From Symbiopectobacterium purcellii_A (GTDB taxonomy: Bacteria; Pseudomonadota; Gammaproteobacteria; Enterobacterales; Enterobacteriaceae), in the NCBI RefSeq assembly GCF_052050035.1, contig NZ_CP189882.1, positions 2,170,001 through 2,234,000 of the forward strand: 64,000 nt of DNA, read 5' to 3'. Positions 48,901 through 57,008 of the stretch are shown here, in pieces; position 1 is the first letter of the stretch, and each line of letters starts with the position of its first letter. A model generated the notes under the pieces. That model was not told the DNA's origin, did not search any database, and was given only the letters and a program-made list of their open reading frames with translations. Both the position numbers and the translations under genes were made by a program.

Positions 48901-49102
48901 TATCCTGATGACGTCACTGGCCTTTGTTTTTGGTGTGTTGCCGATGGCAACCAGCACCGGTGCGGGCTCAGCCAGCCAGCACGCGGTGGGCACCGGCGTG
49001 ATTGGCGGCATGGTGGCTGCCACCGTGCTGGCGATTTTCTTTGTTCCCCTGTTCTTCGTCGTAGTACGACGTCGCTTCCCATTGAGAGAGAAAACGGAGT
49101 AG
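45992..49102 (+). CDS. acrD: RND-family aminoglycoside/multidrug efflux pump AcrD
   Basis: Inner-membrane proton-driven efflux pump that works with AcrA and TolC. 1036 residues, start MANFFIDRPIFAWVLAILLS. Proton-relay Asp pair in IGLLVDDAIVVVENVERV (about 407-408) and Lys in GLSAKNAILIVEFAN (about 940). GPGGNGQNVAQLFVRLKDW, MELQDRAGLGHDALMAA and the ending FVVVRRRFPLREKTE fit AcrD better than AcrB or AcrF. It stands alone, without an acrA-type gene, also typical of acrD. It is intact; preceding DNA (45831-45991) is promoter region. Confidence 0.93.
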   Translation: MANFFIDRPIFAWVLAILLSLGGMMAIASLAVEQYPDLAPPNVRITASYPGASAQTMENTVTQIIEQSMTGLDHLMYMSSQSSSGQTRITLSFDAGTDPDNARQQVQNQLQSAMRKLPQDVQQQGVTVNKTGDTNILMIAFVSTDGSMEKQDISDYVASNVQEPLSRINGVGSVDIFGSQYAMRIWLDPSKLKSFSLTASDVVSAIQSQNSQVSVGQVGGTPTVDYQSLNATVNARSLLQTPEQFRAITLRVNQDGSAVTLSDVAKIELGAENYDSLSRFNCQSASGLGIKLASGANEIETDKLVRARLAELAPFFPHGLEAKIAFETSPFVKASIEDVVKTLLEAVLLVFLVMYLFLQNFRATLIPTIAVPVVLLGTFAVLYAFGFSLNMLTMFAMVLAIGLLVDDAIVVVENVERVMSEEGLSPRAATRKSMQQMQSALVGIALVLSAVFVPMAFFGGTTGAIYRQFSITIVSAMVLSVLVALILTPALCATLLKPLAKGEHHGKRGFFGWFNRQFNQLSERYEHGVGKIVLKSGRWFVLYLAIIGVMAFLFRTLPTSFLPQEDRGVFMTQIQLPPGSTQQQTLKVVEKVEAYYMTQEKENVVSVFTAVGNGPGGNGQNVAQLFVRLKDWDERPGAQNSAGAIVERATRAFRRINEARVFASTPPAISGLGNASGFDMELQDRAGLGHDALMAARDTLLAQAAGDARLTRVRHNGLDDSPQMQITIDQRKAESLGVSISNINSTLKIGWGSTYVNDFIDRGRVKKVYVQAAAPYRMLPDDLNKWYVRNDSGGMVPFSAFAQTSWMTGSPRLERYNGFSALEILGGSAPCVSTGTAMDVMEQLVAKLPEGFGLEWTGMSLQERMTGAQAPALYAISLLVVFLCLAALYESWSVPFSVMLVVPLGVLGALIATWARGLENDVYFQVGLLTVIGLSAKNAILIVEFANDMNHKGVDIVKATLEASRQRLRPILMTSLAFVFGVLPMATSTGAGSASQHAVGTGVIGGMVAATVLAIFFVPLFFVVVRRRFPLREKTE

Positions 49103-49125
49103 TGCTTATTGGTCTCTCTTTCCTT

Positions 49126-49155
49126 ATCCCTGTGGGAGTCACGGGGATTTTTTTC
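49126..49155 (+). terminator. Rho-independent terminator of acrD
   Basis: Stem ATCCCTGTG / CACGGGGAT (one G-T pair) with a 5-nt loop, and a run of seven T residues, 24 bp after acrD. Confidence 0.8.
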
Positions 49156-49184
49156 CTCGCTATAAACTAACGCGTTACGCTATA

Positions 49185-49276
49185 TAGCCAAACGACATTA
49201 TTTTGATAACAGCCAGCTATGATTCTTTGCCGCATATCAGGGCATAGGATGTAATCATTTTTAAGTCGGTTGGCTA
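49185..49276 (-). mobile_element. 92-bp IS630-type MITE, copy S5
   Basis: Reverse orientation to S1, flanked by TA (49183-49184, 49277-49278). One G for C difference (ATGATTC) in the centre. Intergenic, downstream of acrD. Confidence 0.9.
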
Positions 49277-49278
49277 TA

Positions 49279-49684
49279 TCACTCCCACCTGATTATGTGA
49301 GGCGGTCTGAGCGATATTATTAGCGCTAAAATGATAATGATTGCTATTCATATTTAATGCTTAATTATCTGTATTTATGAGCATAACCTGTTGAATTGAG
49401 ACACGAACCGGTTTTTTGATAGCAGCCTTCCTTTATTAAAGGTAAAAATGCGCCGAATTGTAAATTAACGTAAGTATTACGTTTGTTTTGCGTAGGCCTC
49501 TTTCCCTTATCTGCCTGTTTGCGTTCGGTATATGTTCTGCTGTAAGTCACGCAGAGCGCATGACGCTAGCCGATCGGGCATTGATTGAACACATAAGATG
49601 AGTGGAAAGCTCGAAGTGAAGATCTCTGGTTTTATGGGGAAGATTGTCCTGATGGCATAGTCTGGGTCTACGCAAGCGGATACG
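49279..49684. other. Intergenic remnant with no intact gene
   Basis: About 400 bp between the MITE and the IS21 end. Apart from the Fur-box-like site at 49328-49354, I see no coding frame with native features. It may be the left edge of the decayed island next to tRNA-Phe, or of a lost iron-regulated gene. Confidence 0.4.
49328..49354. promoter_or_regulatory. Fur-box-like sequence
   Basis: AAAATGATAATGATTGCTAT followed by TCATATT resembles the Fur consensus of repeated NATAAT hexamers (ATGATAATGATTGCTATTCAT). No iron gene now lies on either side, so it would be an orphan operator. Confidence 0.45.
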
Positions 49685-49724
49685 TGTCAATACCGATTGA
49701 ATTCTGACCCACCCTGCCAAAGTA

Positions 49725-49816
49725 TAGCCAAGCGACATTATTTTGATAACAGCCAGCTATGCTTCTTTGCCGCATATCAGGGCATAGGATGTAATCATTT
49801 TTAAGTCGGTTGGCTA
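49725..49816 (-). mobile_element. 92-bp IS630-type MITE, copy S6
   Basis: Flanked by TA (49723-49724, 49817-49818), inside the left terminal repeat array of IS21. Confidence 0.9.
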
Positions 49817-50715
49817 TAAAACTGACCCACCCCCTTTGAATTACTCGAGCGTAGCTGCTTTAGTTTTCTTCTGGATCTGACCGCTTTTCAGCTTATCTTT
49901 CAGTCGATAGCTTTGACCGCTGATTTGCGCGATATGCGCATGGTGAAGCAGCCGATCCAGCATCGCCGCCGTCAGCGTTTCATCATCTCCGAATGTCCCC
50001 GACCACTGGGTAAACGGCAGGTTGCTGGTCAGGACCACGCTGCCTGACTCATACCGTTTAGCGATAACCTGGAAGAACAGATTGGCTTCCATTTTACCGA
50101 AGGGAAGGTAGCCAACCTCATCTATGATCAACAACTTAGGCTTACCCACAACGCGATTAAGATAGCTTTTTAACTCCCCCTGACGATGTGATGCGAGCAG
50201 CTGTAGCATCAGATCTGCGGCTGTGACGAACCGAATACTCATTCCGGCCATCGCGGCTCTGTAGCCGAGTGCTGTCGCCAGGTGCGTTTTACCTACCCCG
50301 GACGGACCCAGCAAGACCAGGTTCTCCTGACGCTCGATAAACGCCAGCCCGGCCAACTCCTGGATCTGATTGCGAGGTACGCCACTCGCAAAGGCGAAAT
50401 CAAACTGCTCCAGCGTCTTGATCACCGGTAGGCCTGATAAACGCAAAATAAAACTAGTTGCTGAATAGAGACTTGCATTTTTTGTCAGGCTATTGAGAAT
50501 AAAAAGAGGTTTAACTTAGAGAATAAAGGTTTGAAATGATCAACAAAGAGCGGTTGTTACGAGATAATCGTTTATGTAAAGCAATCATTGGATTATCAGT
50601 CGAAGAATTGAAAAATTTAGCCGCTGAATTTTCAGCTTGTTATTTGATTTATCGGAAAAAGAATCGAAAAGATCACGAGCGGCAGATGGGTGCAGGGCAG
50701 AAAGGATTTATCCCA

Positions 50716-52023
50716 GAGAGTGTAAAAAGATCTGTGTAAATGGCATTTTGAGGAAAACCTTCAGAGGACAAAAAATGCCTATCAGCAACGAACTTATTGA
50801 CCAACTGCTTCAGGATTGCCACTCCCCTCAGGAGCTTCTGGGTGAATCAGGCCTACTCAAGGAACTGACTAAAAGACTGGCGGAACGGGTTCTTCAAGCT
50901 GAGATGGAGATACACCTTGGGTATGCTAAGCATGACCCGGCTGGTAATAATTCAGGCAACTCCCGCAATGGCAAGACATCCAAGAGCGTACGTAGCCAAA
51001 ATGGGGCGCTCGAGCTCGATATTCCGCGCGACCGCAACAGTACCTTCGAGCCGACACTGATCGGTAAGCACGAAAAGCAGCTTAACGGCTTCGATGACCG
51101 CATTATTTCTCTCTATTCCAGAGGGCTATCAACCCGTGATATTCAGGCACACTTTAAAGAAGTCTACGGGGTCGATGTTTCCGCTGGCTTCATTTCTCAA
51201 GTGACCAATGCCGTGATGGATGACGTTAAGCGCTGGCAGCAACGGCCGCTGGATGCGTTTTATCCCATTGTTTACCTTGACTGTATTGTGGTCAAAAGCC
51301 AGGACGGCGGAGCCGTGGCCAACAAGTCTGTTTACTTGGCTCTAGGCATCAACGGCCAGGGCGAAAAAGAGCTGCTGGGGCTATGGATAGCCAAAACCGA
51401 GGGGGCCAAGTTCTGGTTATCTGTAATGACAGAACTGAAAAATCGTGGGCTACAGGACATCTTCATCGCCTGCTGCGATGGCCTGAAGGGCTTTCCTGAT
51501 GCCATTGAAGCTGTTTACCCGCATACGCGGGTACAGCTCTGCATCGTGCATCAGGTGCGGAACTCGCTGCGCTACGTCGGCTGGAAAGAGCGTAAACCCG
51601 TTGCTGCTGACCTCCGCACTATCTATAGTTCCGCAACGCTAGAGGGCGCTGAAGAGGCCCTGGATGCCTTCGCGGCCAAATGGGATGAGCAGTTCCCGAC
51701 GATCAGCCCATCGTGGAGAAATAATTGGGAACGTCTCATCGTCATTTTTGATTTTCCGCCGCAGATCCGCAAGGTTATCTACACCACCAACGCGATAGAG
51801 TCGTTAAATGCTTCATTGCGCAAGATAACGAAAACGCGACGAATATTTCCAACGGATGACTCGGTGCTAAAATTATTCTATCTAGCCTTGCATAATATCT
51901 CGGCTAAATGGACCCTACCAATCAGAGACTGGAAACCGGCTATGAGCCAATTCATGTTGATGTATGGAGATCGGATTTCCGGTTAAGCGATGGAGCCATT
52001 TACACGAAATTCTTTACAGACTC
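50716..52023 (+). mobile_element. IS256-family element, complete
   Basis: 1308 bp. Ends GAGAGTGTAAAAAGATCTGT and TTCTTTACAGACTC, with the 8-bp duplication TTATCCCA at 50708-50715 and 52024-52031. Source of the fragments at 17963-19163. Confidence 0.93.
50775..51986 (+). CDS. IS256-family transposase
   Basis: 403-residue mutator-type transposase, intact: MPISNELIDQLLQDCHSPQE start, NGKTSKSVRSQNGALELDIP, the DDE elements YLDCIVVKSQDGG and IACCDGLKGFPDAIEAVYP, and the C-terminal TTNAIESLNASLRKITKTRR containing the catalytic Glu. The ATG at 50775 follows AGAGGACAAAAA. Potentially active. Confidence 0.93.
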   Translation: MPISNELIDQLLQDCHSPQELLGESGLLKELTKRLAERVLQAEMEIHLGYAKHDPAGNNSGNSRNGKTSKSVRSQNGALELDIPRDRNSTFEPTLIGKHEKQLNGFDDRIISLYSRGLSTRDIQAHFKEVYGVDVSAGFISQVTNAVMDDVKRWQQRPLDAFYPIVYLDCIVVKSQDGGAVANKSVYLALGINGQGEKELLGLWIAKTEGAKFWLSVMTELKNRGLQDIFIACCDGLKGFPDAIEAVYPHTRVQLCIVHQVRNSLRYVGWKERKPVAADLRTIYSSATLEGAEEALDAFAAKWDEQFPTISPSWRNNWERLIVIFDFPPQIRKVIYTTNAIESLNASLRKITKTRRIFPTDDSVLKLFYLALHNISAKWTLPIRDWKPAMSQFMLMYGDRISG

Positions 52024-52699
52024 TTATCCCAACCCCATTAGATAAACTGCTTTTTATTTTATTGTATTTAAAATGTTATCCGACCTATGATTTGCAAGGA
52101 CTTCTTTTTGGTTTAGATAGAACACGGGTATGTCGCTGGGTAAAAATATTATTGCCGGTTTTAGAGATGACCTTGGGGCGAGAATGTGTTTTGCCCGCTC
52201 GTCAAATTCGCTCTGCTGAGGAATTTTTTCGCGCCTTTTCTGGAGTTAAAGACGTCTTTATTGATGGGACAGAGCGACCTGTCCAAAAGCCTAAGAATCT
52301 GCGTCGGCGAAAAAAAATGTATTCGGGAAAGAAAAGACAGACCACTCGAAAAGGGCTTATTATGACTGACGAAACAAGGCAAATTGGATTTATCCCCATG
52401 AGCAAAAATGGGCGCCGTCACGATAAACGCTTACTCGATAAAGTCGATATAATTCGCCATATTCCTCCTGAGGTAACCATCTGGGCAGATACCGGTTTTC
52501 AAGGTATAGATAAACAGCATCCTAATACACAAATCCCAAAAAAAGGAACTCGAAAAAGACCTTTATCGCCTGAACAAAAACAAGAAAATAAAATAATCTC
52601 GGGCATCCGTATTACAGTTGAACACGCCATCGCGGGTATCAAGCGTCTCGGTTGCATGACCCAAATTTTACGGAATCGTAGACCCTTTATTGATGATAC

Positions 52700-52888
52700 G
52701 GCTTTGTTGAATAATTTAAGATACTGATTTATATAAGCATTATAAAATTTCAACGACTAATTTTTCCTCTCGGAATGCTTTTTATTGTGCTAACTATTTG
52801 ATTTGTCGTTCTAACAAAATACATTCTCTGTAAATGCATTCTAACTAAAGAAGATGTAAATCAAACGGTTAAATTATTCAACAAAGCC
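52700..52888. mobile_element. 189-bp IS903-type MITE, copy M7
   Basis: Orientation as M1. The duplication TGATGATAC lies at 52691-52699 and 52889-52897. Confidence 0.95.
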
Positions 52889-53179
52889 TGATGATACCTT
52901 CTTACTCCTTAGCGCCGGTCTTTGGAATTTCCATCTCAGAACAGCGTAAAATTTACTTCAATCACCGAAACACCCTTATTTCACTATTAAGCAACACGCT
53001 TATAGTCTGCCGGCGCCGTTCGTTCAGCCCATCATGCTGAAGCTGTAAAGCAGCTTCAAGGAAGTCGGCATGAGTGCCGTTGCTGTCGATCGTCGTCTGA
53101 GCAACGGCGGGCCACTCAGCCGATAATCTATCGAGCTTAAGCTGCTCGCAGAGCGCTGCGATACGATCATGCTGGAGGT

Positions 53180-54208
53180 TCATGCTTCTACCTCCAGTAG
53201 CGCCTGATACGTAGCCAACGGGTGCTGGAGACTCTCTGTGGGTATGGGGCGCGAGCAACTCGCCGGTACCGGTGGAGGCAATGCCAGTGTTATCTTCGGC
53301 AATGGCAACAACGCAGCCCGCTCACGCGGCATGCGTTGTTCAGGCGGAATAGCGGTGGTGCCATGTTTACGGGTGTTGGCAACGGTGATCAACCACTCAC
53401 CAATGCGTGCATTAGCCGCGGGGACGTCCAGTATCAGCCCAGCCTGGCGAAACGTGGCGGCAAGCGGCACAACAAAGCTGTTCTTGAGGTAATGGTTGAA
53501 GCGTTCGACCTTGCCCTTAGTCTTGGCGCGGTAGGGACGGCAAACTTTAGGCGTAAAGGCATACTTCTCAGCCAGTTGCATCAACTGTGGGTTCCAGCGA
53601 TGCTTGCCGGGACCGTAGACATCCCGCTCAATAATGATGGCTTTGGCGTTGTCGAACAGCAACTGATGCGGAGTTACGCCAAAGAACTTAAGTGCAGACT
53701 CAATGCCGTCACACCAGGCTGCGGACTCCTGGTTGCTGTAGAACTTGACGAAAGTCGCCCGGCTCCAGCCCAGCGTAGCGACGAAGGCCAGCAACGGGTT
53801 ATGGCCCTGCCTGACGATGGTGAAATCAACCTGCATCTGTACGCCGGGTTCGGTCTCAAAGCGCGTGACCGCCTCAGTAACGGGCTGCTTCATGGGGTGT
53901 AGAAATGCGGTAAGCATGCTATAGCCGCCATCATATCCCCGTTGGCCTATCTCGCGCAGCAGCACACTGGCCGGTATCCACTGTGGTCTGGCAGCAGCAA
54001 CGCGCTCGAGAACATACGGCTTGAACGGGTCAAGCTTGCATGTTGTAGGCATACGCGGCTTGTAACGCATGTCAGCCACCGGTAGTGGACTACGGATATA
54101 TCGTCGAACGGTCTCGCGGGAGCATGAAAGCTGCCGCGCGATGGCGCGGATGGACATGCCTTGACGGTGTAAAACGTGAATCTCCACTCTGGTCTCCAAT
54201 GTCATCAT
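53180..54208 (-). CDS. istA: IS21 transposase istA
   Basis: 342 residues: N-terminal HTH (MSIRAIARQLSCSRETVRRY), integrase core with VQMQVDFTIVRQGHNPLLAF, LLFDNAKAIIIERD, and YRAKTKGKVERFNHYLKNSF (DDE), then a proline-rich C-terminus. The open frame is intact although its partner istB is broken. Confidence 0.9.
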   Translation of the reverse strand: MMTLETRVEIHVLHRQGMSIRAIARQLSCSRETVRRYIRSPLPVADMRYKPRMPTTCKLDPFKPYVLERVAAARPQWIPASVLLREIGQRGYDGGYSMLTAFLHPMKQPVTEAVTRFETEPGVQMQVDFTIVRQGHNPLLAFVATLGWSRATFVKFYSNQESAAWCDGIESALKFFGVTPHQLLFDNAKAIIIERDVYGPGKHRWNPQLMQLAEKYAFTPKVCRPYRAKTKGKVERFNHYLKNSFVVPLAATFRQAGLILDVPAANARIGEWLITVANTRKHGTTAIPPEQRMPRERAALLPLPKITLALPPPVPASCSRPIPTESLQHPLATYQALLEVEA

Positions 54209-54471
54209 TGGCAGTGCCTTAAAACTGCCATTTTTACCCTAGGTGGGTCAGATTTACATCGGCAGGTGGGCCAGTTTTACATCGGTAGCGACATATAGCG
54301 AAACGTTCTTGATTCATCCACTGAGGATTTTTCTGTCTTGCGAGGCAGTGAAGGGCAGACACCGGATGCCAGCAACTTACGCGCCGCATCGAGCTTTTCA
54401 CGGGCTGCTGCCAATGAAATCAACGGGTAAGCGCCAAGGGCTAGGCGGTTCTCTTTACGGTCGAAGGTATA

Positions 54472-55351
54472 TAGCTAAACGACTTAATTTTGATTACATT
54501 ATTTAAATGAGCTATTCAATTGATTTTAGACGTAAAGTGATATCTACACGGAAAAACGAAGGGGTGAGTATCCGAGAAACAGCGAAGCAATTTCGGATTG
54601 GCCCTGCCTCTGTATCGCGTTGGATTAATCAAATAGAGTCAAAAGCATCGACCACGCGTCAGCGAAAGATCGATAAATCCGAGTTGATAAAAGATGTTGA
54701 ACAATATCCAGATGCTTACCAAAAAGAACGTGCAGAGCGTTTTGGCGTTTGTCAGAAGGCCATTTGGCAAGCGCTTAAAAAGCTGGGATTGACCTATAAA
54801 AAAAACTCTACGTCATCCGAAAGCCGACGAAAACGCCCGGCAGGGATTTCAACAAAAAAAACAACAGTATGAAAAAGAAGGTAAACCTATTGTTTTTATT
54901 GATGAAAGTGGTTTTTCACACGATGCCCCACGGACTCACGGCTATTCCCCAAAAGGTCAACGGTGTTTTGGCCTGAAGAACTGGGGAGCTAGGGGAAGAA
55001 CAAATGTTATCGGCGCTTTATTAGGCACAACGCTGTTTGCTATCGGATTATTTGATATCAATATTAACAGCGATGTTTTCTATGCCTGGGTCACACAAGT
55101 CCTTATCCCAGTACTCCCTAAAAACAGTGTAATCATGATGGACAATGCCACTTTTCACAAAAAACATAATATTCAACAAGTCATCATCGATGCAGGGTAT
55201 ATGGTGGAGTATTTGCCTACATATTCGCCAGATCTTAACCCAATTGAGCATAAATGGGCACAAGCAAAAAGCAAAAAAAGAGAGATGGGTTGCGATACAG
55301 AGAGTTTGTTCTCAGTCCATATGGTGTAATCAAAATTAAGTCGCTTGGCTA
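54472..55351 (+). mobile_element. IS630-family element, copy g
   Basis: 880 bp, flanked by TA (54470-54471, 55352-55353). Simple insertion in the integrase gene; removing it restores YFRYTFDRKE. Confidence 0.93.
54507..55329 (+). CDS. IS630 transposase, two frames (copy g)
   Basis: HTH frame 54507-54872, with one change (NEGVSIRET for NEGLSIRET). Catalytic frame ends at 55329 with SVHMV. A8 junction and two 7-bp units conserved. Confidence 0.8.
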
Positions 55352-55644
55352 TAACGGAAATACCACCGCTTAGCACCATGAGTAGATATCGTTAGATAAA
55401 GCCCTAACGTATCGGTGAGCTTGTATGATTTTTCGAGGTTTTTGGCCGAGCGGATCTTGCTATCAGTCAACATGGGCGGGTCACTCCGTTCATCGAACTG
55501 AATGCACCGTAATTTGACCCACTTTTTTCCGGATACCTAGGGATAACTAAGAATGCATCGGGAAAGATTTCTACGCCACTCTGCTTACATTACAAACACA
55601 TAGGGATTTATAGGAATATATAGGGAGGCATAAAAAAGGATAGG

Positions 55645-55720
55645 TGGTGCCCGGACTCGGAATCGAACCAAGGACACGGGGATTTTCAATCCCCTGCTCT
55701 ACCAACTGAGCTATCCGGGC
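55645..55720 (-). tRNA. pheV: tRNA-Phe (GAA)
   Basis: 76 nt on the minus strand, from GCCCGGATAGCTCAGTTGGT to the encoded CCA. The anticodon is GAA in the loop ATTGAAAAT, and the T-arm is GGTTCGATTCC. In E. coli a tRNA-Phe gene (pheV) also lies near speC. This tRNA is a common integration target, and an integrase remnant lies just downstream. T-rich DNA follows the 3' end. Confidence 0.96.
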
Positions 55721-55730
55721 AACGGGGGGG

Positions 55731-55759
55731 ATTAAACCGTATTGGGTCAATGCCGTCAA
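55731..55759 (-). promoter_or_regulatory. Sigma-70 promoter of tRNA-Phe
   Basis: On the minus strand TTGACG, a 17-bp spacer, TTTAAT, then a C/G-rich discriminator (CCCCCCCG) leading into the tRNA. This is the classic stringently controlled stable-RNA promoter pattern. Confidence 0.75.
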
Positions 55760-55975
55760 TGAGTTTATATCACATTCCCGTACGAATGCTGTGAATTCGA
55801 GCAGTAACGTGCGTTTTTGCAGCAACAATGCTTTTTTGGGGTTTAGGAGCCCGCCAGGCAAACGTTTTCTTATTAGGCCCCGTCAGTGTAGGGCGTATTG
55901 TGTTTGCTGAAAAACCGTGCCACTATGACGCCGTTTTTTACTCTCCATTCACGAGCGGTTAAAGAGGGCGTCACT

Positions 55976-56095
55976 ATGTCAGATTCATTGCGCAAGGTGC
56001 TGGTTGTACGCGCCGGGCTGTCTATGATGCCTGCTAGTGGGTTCGGTTTCCGCTTGTCTGCATTCTCTCGATTATCCTCCTTCACCATGCGGTGA
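55976..56095 (+). CDS. Possible 39-residue leader ORF upstream of speC
   Basis: ATG preceded by GAGG (8-nt spacing). The product starts MSDSLRKVLVVRAGLSMMPA, is basic and ends FTMR. It sits in a 650-bp leader region before speC. A short upstream ORF is a known feature of polyamine-regulated ornithine decarboxylase genes (speF leader), but this peptide is not similar to that one. It may be chance. The rest of 55760-56368 shows no other gene. Confidence 0.3.
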   Translation: MSDSLRKVLVVRAGLSMMPASGFGFRLSAFSRLSSFTMR

Positions 56096-56834
56096 GGCGT
56101 TCTGATGCTCACTGTTAGGCATGAGTAAGAACAGCGCATCGCTCTGATTTTACTGATGTCTATCGGACGGGGCTGGATCCAGTTTCTCCTTACGTGTTAA
56201 GCCGTATAGGCAAAAAGCGGTATTTGTCAGTCGCACCGTCTGGTCTTGTCATAAGATTAATGTATATCTGTTTTAATCTGCGGATATGCCATCTAGGCCT
56301 GACAGTGATGACGCTTTACACGGTGCCTTTGCGCCACTACTCATCCTTAAGTGTTTGGGTTTGGTTAAATGAAACAGTTAAAAATTGCAGCGAACGCGAC
56401 GGTTGCGGGCCGTCTTCATACCCAGCGAGAAATTGTCTCTCTGAGTCAAACCGACTTTACTGATGTGGCCGCGGTTGTCGTTTCTCTTGAAGAGGCGCGA
56501 TGTGGGGTGTTGGCGCTGTTGCAGCACACCGGTTTCGGCATTCCGGCTTTCGTGGTGAACGAACCGTGGTATTCAGCAGATGACGTGTTGCCATCTGGCA
56601 GGAGCTGGCTGCGCGTTGACGGTGCGGGTGAGCACGCCCCGTTGCTGGAGAAAACCGCGGCGGATTATCAGGCCGGGTTATTGCCGCCGTTTTTCGATAC
56701 GTTGTCCAAATATGTGGGTATGCGTAATTCCACCTTCGCCTGTCCAGGGCATCAAGGTGGCCAATTTTTTCGCAAGCATCCCACCGGGCGTCAATTCTTT
56801 GAGTTCTATGGTGAAACGCTCTTCCGTTCCGATA

Positions 56835-56926
56835 TAGCCAACCGACTTAAAAATGATTACATCCTATGCCCTGATATGCGGCAAAGAAGCATAGCTGGCT
56901 GTTATCAAAATAATGTCGCTTGGCTA
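56835..56926 (+). mobile_element. 92-bp IS630-type MITE, copy S7
   Basis: Flanked by TA (56833-56834, 56927-56928), in speC between SDI and CNADVKL. Confidence 0.9.
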
Positions 56927-57008
56927 TATCTGCAATGCGGATGTGAAACTGGGCGATTTGCTGATTCATGAAGGGGCGGCGAAAAAAGCGCAAAAGTTTG
57001 CGGCCAAA

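Larger units (their letters stand above)
50536..52950 (+). pseudogene. DDE_Tnp_4-type transposase, interrupted twice
   Basis: Starts MINKERLLRDNRLCKAIIGL, is cut at GQKGFIP by IS256, resumes TPLDKLLFILLYLKCYPTYD after it, and is cut again at PFIDDT by MITE M7. The catalytic DVFIDGTERPVQKP and IWADTGFQGIDKQHP motifs are intact. Confidence 0.88.
50452..53001 (+). mobile_element. 1037-bp-type DDE_Tnp_4 IS, copy 1, with IS256 and MITE inside
   Basis: Ends AAACTAGTTGCTGAATAG and CTATTAAGCAACACGCTT, ATA duplicated (50449-50451, 53002-53004). It is interrupted by IS256 at 50716 and by MITE M7 at 52700. The intact homologue is at 57009-58045. Confidence 0.88.
49841..53183 (-). pseudogene. istB: IS21 helper ATPase istB, split by an IS
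   Basis: N-terminal part (from 53183) MNLQHDRIAALCEQLKLDRL to ERRRQTI. C-terminal part (to 49841) LRLSGLPVIKTLEQFDFAFA, Walker A LLGPSGVGKTHLATALGYRA, and Walker B LLIIDEVGYLPFG. The 1037-bp-type IS with ATA duplication splits it. The start overlaps the istA stop (ATGA). Confidence 0.9.
49685..54293 (-). mobile_element. IS21-family element carrying nested IS elements
   Basis: Ends begin TGTCAATACCGATTG on the left and, inverted, TGTCGCTACCGATGT on the right, with repeated TCTGACCCACC inner motifs. It carries istA and istB on the minus strand. Nested inside are the 92-bp MITE S6, a 1037-bp-type IS (50452-53001), and within that an IS256 and MITE M7. No matching target duplication is evident. 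Confidence 0.88.
54294..55473 (-). pseudogene. Tyrosine-type (P4-like) integrase remnant, split by IS630
   Basis: On the minus strand it starts MLTDSKIRSAKNLEKSYKLT and continues DTLGLYLTISTHGAKRWYFR, the arm-binding DUF4102 domain of P4-type integrases. After IS630 copy g it resumes FDRKENRLALGAYPLISLAA and AREKLDAARKLLASGVCPS. It ends at the IS21 boundary, so the catalytic domain is gone. It begins 172 bp from the 3' end of tRNA-Phe and points away from it, the standard layout of an island integrated at that tRNA. Confidence 0.82.
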
